Assembly (NCBI RefSeq): GCF_022539665.2
Contig: NC_081336.1
Coordinates: 5,720,221-5,784,220, forward strand
Source: Daphnia carinata
Lineage: Eukaryota; Arthropoda; Branchiopoda; Diplostraca; Daphniidae
Length of the DNA: 64,000 nt
Direction of reading: 5' to 3'
In this document: positions 51,900-62,149 of the stretch, piece after piece
Position numbering within the stretch: position 1 is the first letter of the stretch
How the letters are laid out: each line of letters begins with the position of its first letter
Made by a program: the position numbers and the translations under genes
The notes under the pieces: model-generated
The model's input: only the letters and a program-made list of their open reading frames with translations
The model's database searches: none
What the model was told of the DNA's origin: nothing

Positions 51900-53430
51900 T
51901 CCAGCACCGACACCTGAGATGTCTCAGCGTGCGAAACCAGAGGAAACGATAGGCTTCACGCTCGCGCACTTGCACAGCCAAAAGGAGCCGCTAAAGGTGC
52001 ACCGGCCCTTTTATTGCAGCATCGCGAAGGTCCCGTCTTTCGCGAAGAACCGGACGACGAATCCGCCGAATGGATGGAACGTTAGAGAGAACCGCTAATT
52101 TCAATAGATGGGGTCCCCCCGGAGAAAGCTGAACACTTTGGATTATTCTTATAGGGCACAGCAAATGCATGTCACATAGGACTACCTGTCTGGGTTGACG
52201 TTGTTGCTGTCTAAGCCGCATATGGGATGGAGGCCGTAACTGAAATGGTAGTCCTGCGAACAAGATTTTTGGAAACTTTCGATCGGAAGATTTTGATCCT
52301 TATCAGAAAGTTAGACTGCGACAAAAGAAGCAAGCGGCTACCGAGATACTCGTGTGCTATTTATACGACGTGTTCAATTGGTGACGGAGGTTGAACCCCC
52401 TGATGCCGGAAACAAAGAAAATCAAATATCTGTTGCTTGGCCTAAATCGGCCGTTGAATAGAGAAATCGCAATTAAAGAGACCCAAGCAACAGATGAATT
52501 TTTGAAAACGCAGTTCATACTAGAGCGTAAGAGGATTTGTAGAAAAAAAATCGCAGTGAATTTTACGGGGCAAGCAAAGGATCGTATTCCAGCCTGGCGA
52601 GTCACGAAACATGAGACCCAGTAAGGCGGAGAATTTATAATGGCGAGGACGATTAAATCCTAGAACCCATGGGACGAAAAACATTCGACGACTGCGAGGA
52701 AGGGCGAGCTCTGTCAAGACGAGAAATCTATGACGCCTACGAGACTAGAAGAATGTCGCCAGAGCGAAAAACGATCAATGGCTACGAAACGAAACGAGAC
52801 GCCATACGAAAAGGATCTAACGACGAATTGAAGAATGTGAGGAAATGGTATTAGACCCCTAATAGACCGAGAGAGGATCATGTGGCTGTGGGAATGATTT
52901 CACTCGGAGAAAAGGTGAAGAAGAATGGCGTATCCAAGGAGGCTAAAATCTGGAAAGGGAGAGAACTCACTGATCAATGTGGCTTATTATCCACGGCTCA
53001 TATTCGAAGAAGTCAGCTATAATGGGATGTCAAGGAAGTTATTGATTCCGTAGCCTAAAGCTCAATTGTCCCGTTGAGCCTGCAAGAAAAGTTAAAAGCT
53101 CCATTGGTGTAATGGGATGGATCGGCAATCGTCCTGGTCGAATGGTAACAGAGTATCCCGCTTCTTGGTGCCATTCACTTGGAAGTTGAACATCAGGGAT
53201 ATAAAGCAAGTGGAGAAATCATCCTCATGGAAATCAAGGGAACAGAACTGCTGTTGGGAAAGAATTTCCTAGGCCCGTTCGGGCGATTAGTGGTTCGATA
53301 CAAGAATATAGGGGTAGTAGTATCCGTAAGAGAATTTCCTGTGAACACGATCAACGAACAGATGGTCACCCCGCCGAGATTGGTCACCAAGATGGGAGAA
53401 ATGCTTCCCCCGAGAATCTTTGCTTAAGTG
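51900..53430 (+). pseudogene. Decayed Gypsy gag-protease
   Basis: Out-of-frame pieces in gag-pro order: VFREEPDDESAEWMER (element 2: IFSANLEEDPMDWLER), ILVCYLYDVFNW...RLNPLMPETKKIKYLLLGLNRPL (element 2: IVSYFYDVINMCRLVNPTM...LEHLYRGLKPSL), a charged linker where the knuckle would be, and a protease tail LMEIKGTELLLGKNFLGPFGRLVVRY (element 2: MEMDGIDLLLGNDFLKQFGKLRIDY). Many stops and frameshifts. RT and LTRs were not found beside it. Confidence 0.75.
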
Positions 53431-53959
53431 GAAGCAGAACCTACCACAAACAAGGAAAACATCTTGATGACAGAACCATCAAGAAATTCACCCTACGACC
53501 CTACGGCCATCTCTGTGGATACCGCCGGCCGGAAGGCTACGTCTTTGAAGAACATTTGAAACGTCACTCGTGGGATGGAAAATAGGAAAAATGTTATGGG
53601 ATGAAATATGTATGAACAAAATTGCTGCAGCTCGAGTAATCGAACACCGCTAAAAACGAGTTTAAAATTTTTTTTTTCAAGCACTGAAAAAAAATTTGGT
53701 TCCCAGTGGTCTTGTTTACTATATAATCTATATAGCCAAAAAAAAATTGTGTAAACTGAATTCATTGAAAAATGCATCTTACTAGGGAAGTAAAGCTTGC
53801 GTCGGCGATTGGTTTGCGTTGTGTGCCATCGGATTCATGATCAGTCTGATATATAGGGCGTTGACAATGTACAAATGCCCAGTACCAACTGAAGAATATT
53901 CTTCACGACTCAGCACTAGTAAACAGACTTTCGCCTCTCAAGGCGTACTACAGGGGGAG
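53431..53959. other. Spacer
   Basis: AT-rich with no feature supported. Confidence 0.4.
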
Positions 53960-55020
53960 GCATAGGTTTTACGTTTCCTAACCCACTGTGTGGTACACTT
54001 ACTGCTCCTAACCTACTAACAACAAGACGCCCGACGACACCAGCCACCCAATTACCGAAACCAACAATTCCAGGCTCCAGCTCAAGCACAGGTAGTTTTG
54101 TGCGTATATTCCAAATTTCACACCACAAAAACAACAATCACAACAACCAGCTTCCACTACGCCCTCGGAAGGGCAAAGCAGGCCAATTAGCAGCAATGCT
54201 ACAAACCCTGTTACTTTATCGTCCCCTGAACCAACTACTGAATCTAGAACAACTACTCTTAGACCCAGTACTGTGGCATTTAAAACCACCAGTCTTAAAC
54301 CCAGCACGCAAGTCTCTAAAATTACCAGTCCTACCCCTCCGAGTGCTACACTTACAACAATGACAGGAAATGTGAGTGCTCCTAATCTACTAACAACAAG
54401 ACGTGAGACGACACCAGCAACCCCATTACCGAAATCAACAATTGCAGGTTTCAGCTGAAGCACAGTTAGTGGCGAATATTCCCAATTTCACACAACAGAA
54501 AGAACGCTATTTCAACCAGCCTTCACTCTGTCTTCGGAAGGGCAAAGCAGGCCAATTAGCAGTGATGCTACAAACCCTGCTGCTTTATCGTCCCCTCGAC
54601 CAAATGCTGAATCTAAAACCACCCCTCTTAAACCCAGCACGACAGGGCTAACTGAAGAAATCATTGACAATCCGCTCGATAGTTTAGAGATGTCAGTGAA
54701 TTCGCTTTCACATTCAGAAATGAATGAAACGTACAGAGAAGATCAGCCCAAAACTCAGGTATCACCTATTGGGAAAAACATGCCCTTACCACCATATGAA
54801 ACCGAACGAAAAGGGGCAGGCACTACTGCCGATCTGAGACGCTTGGGTTAAGCTTCAAAAAGCCTGAAAACGGAAATCTGTTTTCAAACATTTCGGGTTC
54901 AAGAGAAAAACAAGGAATTTTGAAGATAGTTGTCTACTTGGAAGGACAAGGAATAACTAATTCCATAACAAAAGATCCATTCAAAGCCACTAAAACCTTT
55001 TATGTGGACGTCGGAATGCA
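53960..55020 (+). pseudogene. Decayed Ser/Thr/Pro-rich coding region with internal duplication
   Basis: Unrecognised. A mucin-like frame reads APNLLTTRRPTTPATQLPKP...PSEGQSRPISSNATNPVTLSS, then repeats as APNLLTTRRETTPATPLPKS...SSEGQSRPISSDATNPAALSS about 375 bases later, in part with a shifted frame and an internal stop after TIAGFS. It continues with LTEEIIDNPLDSLEMSVNSL, and after another stop with VVYLEGQGITNSITKDPFK. The repeated blocks are also similar at DNA level. This suits a Thr/Ser-rich extracellular or linker region of a gene that has lost its frame. It might instead be a multi-exon gene with unusual splicing. Confidence 0.45.
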
Positions 55021-55174
55021 GAAAAAGGCATTTTTAAATTTAATTTTCATTATGCGTTAGATGAGTAGTCCATTTTGCACAATTGGATGGTTATCAACAT
55101 CGGCATACAAGGAGCATTGCTAATTGGCCTACAGATGGATGCAAACACATACCAGAGCACTGGTTACAAAAAAA

Positions 55175-55989
55175 GTAGGGGAGACTGGGGTGAGCCGGGA
55201 CAGTGGGTGAAGTGGGACAGCTAGAGGAAAAATAGAAGTAATTGATTTAAAATTTAAAAAAAAATATATGTTATTAGTATTTGTGTTTCCTATTTAGGGT
55301 AAAAGTTTTAAACGAATATGTGAAAAAATACAAAAGTTATGTAGAAAATTTAAAAAACGGTATTTTTTTCCTTAAATTTTTCGCCGCGATTTAGTGTTTT
55401 TCTTCACAATACTACAAGTAGTTAATATTTTATACATACAAACAGGTAGTCTATTCATTTCTCTATCGTTTGCAAAAAAAAATTTAATTTTAGGACCATT
55501 ATTTTGAGGGGAAATTGTATTTTTACCAAAAGACTTTTTTGGGGCTGGTTGGGACAGCAAATGTGCCTGAAATTGAACAGTAGTGGGTGGAGTTAAAGGC
55601 GGAGCTACAAAAACAGCGTTGCATTAATTAGTAAAAAAGTTACATTTCTAACTAACTTACTTCTTTAAAAAAAGAGTATATTTAGTAGTATCCTACTGAT
55701 TTATTACAATTTTTTTAATGTATTTTATGAGTATAAACTTAGGGTGTCCCACATCACCCACCCTGGTGTCCCAATTCACCCAACACCATAGGCTCCTCCC
55801 TCAAATTTTTCAAAACTTTAAAAATCTGTAAAACGTAAATTATTTATTATAAAATTCGGAAAAAAAAACACGGAGGTAAAGAAAGGTACAGCAAAAATAT
55901 AAATCCAGTCAAAAATAAAATCAAGCAATTTGTGAAGGAGTTATGGAACAAAAACAAAAGGTGTCCCAAATCACCCCAGTCTCCCCTAC
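55175..55989 (+). mobile_element. MITE of the GGGGAGACTGGGGTGA family, third copy
   Basis: Left GTAGGGGAGACTGGGGTGAG, right CACCCCAGTCTCCCCTAC, near-perfect inverted ends of about 17 bp; inner blocks as in 35536-36570. Best-preserved ends of the three copies. Confidence 0.85.
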
Positions 55990-56689
55990 TTGGAATACCT
56001 ACTCTCCATGAAAACCAAACAGGGCTAGATAAACGCTTATAATTCAGCAGTTAAAAGTTCAACAGTTAAAATGACTTAAACATCATTTCTGCATTTAAAA
56101 ATTTAAAATACCAGCAATGGGTTTTAATTAGTCAAATTTTAGCAGTGATTTTAATTATTTACATGCGAACTGATATTGAACAATTGAAATACCAGGAATG
56201 GATTTTAAGTGATTCACTTGTCTGTCAATTAGTCACGTATATTTTGTCTCACATCGAATAAAACTGGGATAGATAAAGGCTAATAAATCAAATATCAGGA
56301 ACGGTTTGAATCAATATCATTAATGATTTTGAACAATTTCAGTACCAGTAATGGACTCTAATTAGCCAAATATCAGTAATGGTTTTGAACAATTGAAACG
56401 TAAACACTGATTTTGGAAACCTAAAATTCCAGCAATGGATTAAAATAGCCAAGTATCTACAACCATTTTGAATTTGTTTGGTATTCCAACTCGGATGATA
56501 ATTTAACCTCTAACGGTGGCTAGCAATGTAATCATGTGGAACGAGCTTCCCTATCTCGGTTGTTCATCATTTTTCACCCACAATGTAGCGCTTTTTATTC
56601 TAATAAAATACAGTTTGAAAAATTTTAAAATGCCTGCAACCATCTTAATTTTTGTTCATTTCCAATCGAGTCGTGCGAGCTAAATTCAA
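55990..56689. repeat. Degenerate short tandem motifs
   Basis: Forms of ACCAGCAATGGATTTTAATTAG and TATCAGTAATGGTTTTGAACAAT recur between 56090 and 56460 at irregular spacing. Remains of a simple satellite; no gene. Confidence 0.45.
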
Positions 56690-57115
56690 ATAAGTTCGGC
56701 GACCGATCTCTGCGAAGAGATAACCACTCCGCCTCTTTCACTTGCGACAATATTTCAATTTCAATTGATAAAGGAATTAGTCAAAACTAATAAGAATTTA
56801 GCGATCCGAAAAGTGGGTTCCACTTTGAAATGGACTCCTAGCTAATCGGAGTGTTTTCTTTCCAATCGGGAATCGCATTTCGGGTCATCGAGGCGGGGCT
56901 TTCGGGACTTATAAGTATAACATTATTCGCTCTAAACACTATCATGATGTGTCAGTCTATCAGGATTGCGGCATGTACTCTTTTGAGCGAGTTACAAAAA
57001 GGACTCCAGGGTTTCCGACACTTGGATATCTGGAACCCGACGTTAGGACATCTGTCCACCGACGTTTTGACTACTGGTCCCCAACGTTTGGGGCAACAAT
57101 AAATTGTTGCTGAAC
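56690..57115. other. Possible solo LTR
   Basis: A GC-richer block with TATAAGTATA near 56920 and AATAAATTG near 57100 has the look of an LTR promoter and poly(A) region. Ends and target duplication were not found, so this is tentative. Confidence 0.25.
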
Positions 57116-57204
57116 CAAACGAGCGCTACACTTTCCGACAAGAGGACTCTCGCTTCATCGACATTAGAGCTTCAGATCTTTTTTTTTTTTACTTGATGAC
57201 TGGG

Positions 57205-57384
57205 ACTGTAAACGTTAAACGGACTCGCATGTAAACGACAAATGGACTCTATACGTAAACATAAATTTTTTTATAAGGTATTTAATTAATGTAATTACTA
57301 TAGAAATGTTTTTCTATGATGCATCGGTTTATGAATTTTAAGTCCATTTGTCGCTAGATCGGGAGTCCGTTTGTCGTTTACAGT
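57205..57384. mobile_element. 180-bp MITE
   Basis: Left end ACTGTAAACG...AAACGGACTC...GACAAATGGACTC, right end its inverted match GAGTCCGTTTGTCGTTTACAGT, arms about 45 bp with a few gaps. AT-rich centre, no ORF. Confidence 0.65.
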
Positions 57385-57614
57385 AAACGAAAAACACCAT
57401 TGTTGGTTAACAATATTTCAAAGAACTCATTAATGCAAAAATGGATTTAGTAGTATAAATTTTAAATTTACAGGTTTGCCTGCGAAACGATCTTATTTTG
57501 AAAAACAAGTTCTGAAATCCTTTGCAAGTTGGAAATAATAATTTTTTGCCTGCCAAAAGTGTTTTATTTAATTTACTTTAATGTTTTGTTGACCAAAATC
57601 GTTACTTACGAGTG

Positions 57615-57839
57615 ATGGCGAGGGAATTGGCTGACATTATAGCAGAACAATGGAATTTGCGTCGGATTTTGTTCAATAAACAATCCTTGGAAAGCACTGG
57701 ACAAGACAGTGGCAAAAATCGCCATCCTGCCTGTCAAAAACAGGGCAGTCTTCCTTTGAAAACGAAACGAGACTTCCAACATTTCGAGGAAGAATGGTTG
57801 AAACCTGACGTCCGAAAAAACCTTGTAGGGCTCTATTGA
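57615..57839 (+). CDS. Hypothetical short ORF
   Basis: Unrecognised 74-codon frame from ATG 57615 (MARELADIIAEQW) to TGA 57837, with a charged end FEEEWLKPDVRKNLVGLY. Protein-like composition. May be an exon of a gene or of a DNA transposon; a candidate acceptor and further frame after 57900 were not convincing. Confidence 0.25.
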   Translation: MARELADIIAEQWNLRRILFNKQSLESTGQDSGKNRHPACQKQGSLPLKTKRDFQHFEEEWLKPDVRKNLVGLY

Positions 57840-57944
57840 TGTTGAATTAGTTAACTGTTCTAGTTGCAGTAGAATATCATTAACATTTTTTATTTCAGAT
57901 GGAGATAGGCTGCGTAGTTCATTTGAAAAAAGCCTGACCTTAGT

Positions 57945-58280
57945 TTAGGATATGGGGTTGCCAAGGTGGAAGAAATAGGTTAATCAGGTGAATTATTTTT
58001 TGCCACCTCCATATCCTAAGGCTAGGCCGCGAGTAGGGGCACTCTATGCGTGCTGTTTTAGGGGTGATCCAATATTTTATTTCTATGATCTATTTCCTAG
58101 AATCTTAAGCGAATTTTAAATTAAAAAATTAGAGATTAAGAACATTGCTTGATCTTTCTATTGCAAAAAAACCCGATAATTTTGCATGCAACATTTCTAT
58201 CCGAAAATTTTTTTGGTGCGAGACATCGTAGGGCCTATCCTACGCGTGTTAAAACAGCAAAATTGGAAGGGGTGTTCCAG
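57945..58280. repeat. Second copy of the 46199-46925 repeat family
   Basis: Shares GGTGATCCAATATT and GAGACATCGTAGGGCCTATCC, then GTTAAAACAGCAAAATT, with the copy around 46285-46895, and lacks the LTR, giving the empty form of the insertion site. Starts with an inverted pair TTAGGATATGGGG / CCATATCCTAAGG. Confidence 0.6.
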
Positions 58281-59159
58281 TTTTTCTGGTTGCGACTGTA
58301 CAATTAGAAGAATTTGGGGCGAGGTGATAGCTAACGAATAGATGAAAAACTACACTTGGAGTGGAACACTAAAACCGAACATTGGGAAGATGAAAGCTTT
58401 AGTGGTGAGAGGTTTGAGATAGTTCCTAGCTGTTACAGACGCAGTTAAATATGGCGAATTCAGCAAACCACCTATCCTACATATTGAACAAGCATTCCAA
58501 ATGTGTTTAAGAAAAGCAGTCGATAGGTTAAAGCAAAGTACAGCTAACAAATGCTGATGCTGTTTTACATGTCCCCTTTTTATTTACTTGATCCTGTATA
58601 GGCCACATGACCCGGCAATGTACTCTGCCAGATTCAAGACATGTTCAGACGCCATCTTTCAATGCATTTGGGGCCATTTTCCATTCCTTGGGACATCGTG
58701 ACCCATAACATGGGAAGTCTCTCTGTATTCTTTTAGACGTCTATAACCGTTCCTTTGGATATCTTTTTCAATTTGATTGAACATCTTTATTCATTCTTTT
58801 ACATAACATTTTGTATTCTTTTGGGCAGCTTTAACGATCCTTTAATACATCATTATCTATTCGTTTAGGCGTCTTTAACCATCTTCGGGACGTCTTAAAG
58901 ACAACTATAAGATATTTTTGTGAGTTTGTCTTTGTAAAACATCGTCATGAAGGTTTTTCATGCATGGAAATGAAAACTTTAAGTTGTCCGCAGATTGTCT
59001 TGAAAGTTATCTTAAAGATATTACTAGTCCCGAACATTAGCACGAAGGGAAGGGGTCTTAAAGACTACCTAATGAGTTCCTCTGGGACATTCTCACTCGG
59101 GATAGTCGAGCATCCTCGGGATGTTTTAACGACAGCCCAATCCCCAGTGTTTTTAGTGC
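58281..59159. other. Spacer with loose repeats
   Basis: Motifs like CTTTAACGATC and ATCTTCGGGACGTCTTAAAGAC recur at 58730-59130 in degenerate form. No gene seen. Confidence 0.4.
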
Positions 59160-59640
59160 CCCATCATCAGAGATGATGTGGGCATGGCTCGGCCCCGATC
59201 GTCTTTCATCGGGGCAACCCACAGTTTGTCGGAAAAATGTCGTCAAACCGTCGGTTCGGTTTAGCCATTTTCGACTTCGGATTGGTTTTCAGTTTGCAAC
59301 TGGGCATAAACGGTTTGAGCCGCCATAAATTTTTTTTTTTTATTTAGCTTAAATTTTAAATCAACCAATCATCACTAATTGTTGTGAGCGTAGTGACGGT
59401 TAACAACTTCTTATAAATCAAATTTCCGATCAGGCTTGCGGTGATCGCGATCGAAAATTGGTCGATTTTTCCGCCATCTAGCGAAAAGTCTTTATGATTT
59501 ATTGTCCTTGCAAGCCGTAAAACCGCGCTGCAAACCGCAGTTTACACCGCGGGTTCAAACAGTCAATCCACGGCTCAAACTATTTGAAAAAAACGGCAAA
59601 CCGAGCCGCACGGGTCGATATTTTGCCTGGGGCTACTTGA
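59160..59640 (+). repeat. AACCG/CGGTTT-rich repeat, copy 1
   Basis: Has GGCTCGGCCCCGAT near 59188, then CACTAATTGTTGTGAGCG, a block TCGCGATCGAAAATTGGTCGA, CCGCCATCTAGCG and many AAACCG / CCGCGG words. It is inverted relative to the next copy. Confidence 0.65.
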
Positions 59641-59720
59641 CTAAAATTGGCCAATAGGAAAAAAGTGTAATGTCATCCCAGCAGACAAAATTTTAATGTC
59701 AAAGCCGGTGTGTAAGCGAT

Positions 59721-60115
59721 AGGGCTCGGCCCCGCGACGATTTACACCGCGGTTTTGCACGGCTTGCACCGCGGTTTTACGGTTTGCACCGCGGATTTGC
59801 GGTTTGCATAGGATCAATACATCAGTAACAGATTTTGTTGCTAGATGGTGGAAAGATCGACCAATTTTCGATCGCGATGCCTACAAGTCTGATCCGAAAT
59901 TTGATTTATAACAAGTTGCTGACCGCCATTAAGCTCACAACAATGAGTGATAATTACTTGATTTGGAATTTCAGCAAAATTTAAAAAAAAAATTTTAATG
60001 GCGGTTCAAACCGGTTTTGCCCGAACGATCGGGGTAAACCGCGGTTTTTCATTTCAAAATCGTCAAACCGGCGGTTCCAGGCTTGTCGCGAGGCAATATG
60101 TACTACTTAGTACAT
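59721..60115 (-). repeat. AACCG/CGGTTT-rich repeat, copy 2
   Basis: Reverse-complement of the same blocks (CTAGATGGTGGAAAGATCGA, CACAACAATGAGTGATAATT). Terminal AGGGCTCGGCCCCGCGACGA on one side and ATGTACTACTTAGTACAT on the other. With copy 1 it forms a large imperfect hairpin. Confidence 0.7.
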
Positions 60116-61433
60116 AATCGCGCCTGCAGTTTTCTTTATGGGAAAAGTGTGTTGTTACCCCTAGGGCTTTGATTTGGTTGCTTTAATGGTTAAACCGTTA
60201 AAGTTAAACCAGTTAAACAAAAATGCGTGTAGCGCATGTCTTAATTTTTTTCAAAGCGAAAAATATGAATTAGGTTTATATAATTTATATTTACAATATT
60301 ATGATAATGTTCATAATACTACAATATAATAAATACACATATATACAGTATATTACAATTATATATATATATTTATACATACGTACAATTATATTTATAT
60401 ATTTATACATACATACAATTACAATATATATATTACTATTAGATATATGTACAATAGTTATGGTAATTGAAATAAACGAATATAAGAGAAACAATTTTTT
60501 AATTATTTGTCAGCAAAATTAATTATGATATTCGCTGATTTAATATATAAATAATATAAATATAACATAAATCGAGAGCCCTTGGTAAGGGCTATCCATT
60601 CTTAGGTAATTGTAATCAATATTTTCAAATCGAAAAATCTTAAACGCAAAATGCGTTTTTGTTGTTTTTCGATCTAAGGTTCTAATGGACGCAACCGATA
60701 AAAACAAAAAAATTGATGTTGCACTTAAACTTTTTCCTTTTCTGAAAATTTAACATAAGTTTTATAGAATTAGATAGCTCTTGATAAGAGCTATCGATTG
60801 ATCGCAAATTTGTCAATTTTAACTGTTTATTTTCTTCATAAATAATTATTAAAGGATTTCATGATTTTAGAAAGGGGAGGGGGTGTGTGAAAAAGACGAA
60901 ACTTTGCATTGATTGTTTGATGCTTAATTTTCGTCAAAACAGGAAACCATTATAATATTTTTGTTCCTTGTGATTCGAGGAACAAGTTATTCTAAACGTT
61001 TACTTTTCTAAACGGTTAAATATAGCATCTTAAAAGATGCTATATTTAACCAAAAATTACATTTGAAAAAGTGGTTTTTGATAAACCATTATGGCGGCCA
61101 TTTTTTTACCGCGTCAAGTTCAAATTTTAAAAAGGGTAAATAAGTGTAAAAAATTGTTATTATAGGCACATATTTACATTTTTTTTGTGTCTAGAAAATT
61201 TCAGCATTCCGTCTTGTATTAAAAATTAACTAAGATAATTTAAATAAATTTATTTCATAGGTTCTCATTTAATTTACAATTTTAGGTGTCTTTTTCCACA
61301 TTCCGCATGGAAAACCACGTTTTATCGCGACTTCCGCGTGGAAAAGCTCCAAGCAGACAATATTAAAAAAAAACAATTGACTAACGCCCTGCGCGTTTAT
61401 CATTTACCCCATAAGAAAAATGCATCTGCAACT
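60116..61433. other. AT-rich spacer with TA-rich low complexity
   Basis: 60280-60560 is ATAT/ACAT-rich simple sequence that gives chance open frames on both strands. AAGAGCTATC / GATAGCTCTT-type short inverted words occur at 60770-60800. No gene. Confidence 0.6.
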
Positions 61434-61893
61434 ATGTACTACTTAGTACATATGTAGTGAGACCATGTTGGTCGGTTCGGTTTGGCCATTTTTGACTGCA
61501 GTTTGGTTTTCGGTTTGCAACTTGGCCAAACCGGTTTGAACCGCCATAAAAAATTTTTTTTGAAATTTTGCTAAAATTCCAAATCAAGTAATTATCACTA
61601 ATTGTTGTGAGCGTAATGGCGGTCAGCAACTTGTTATAAATCAAATGTCCGATCAGACTTGTAGGCATCGCGGTCGAAAATTGATCGATCTTTCCGCCAT
61701 CTAGCGACAAACTCTGTTATTGATATATTGTCCTATGCAAACTGGAAATCCACGGGTACAAACTGTCAAACCGCGGTTCAACCGGTTTGGAAAAACTGGC
61801 AAACCGAACCGCACCGGTTTGTCCTTTTAAAAAAAAAACCGCGCGGGTCGGCCAAAATCGTGCCCGATCGTCGCGGGGCCGAGCCCTAGCCCT
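61434..61893 (+). repeat. AACCG/CGGTTT-rich repeat, copy 3
   Basis: Begins with ATGTACTACTTAGTACAT and ends GTCGCGGGGCCGAGCCCTA, the ends seen in copy 2. Probably the complete element at about 460 bp. It has no transposase. Confidence 0.7.
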
Positions 61894-62149
61894 AGTAAGC
61901 GATTTAGCGCAAGAAAAAACAGCACTTTGGTTAGAAGGGACTTCGTAAAACCATTGACTTAAGCCAAATGTTTGGCTCAATGCAAGAGTTAAACGGTTGG
62001 CCTAGGAGACGGAGACCAAGTTGGCTTCAACCACCTATGATCTCACATTATTGGAAGAACGTAAATATACTAATCATGACTCAGGTAGAAACAAATTGGT
62101 AAACATTGTAAATTTTTTTTGTAATACTCAGTAAATTTTGTTAAGAATG

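Noticed and set aside
60291..60522. Open frames rich in Ile and Tyr
   Set aside because: Chance translation of TA-rich simple sequence on both strands.
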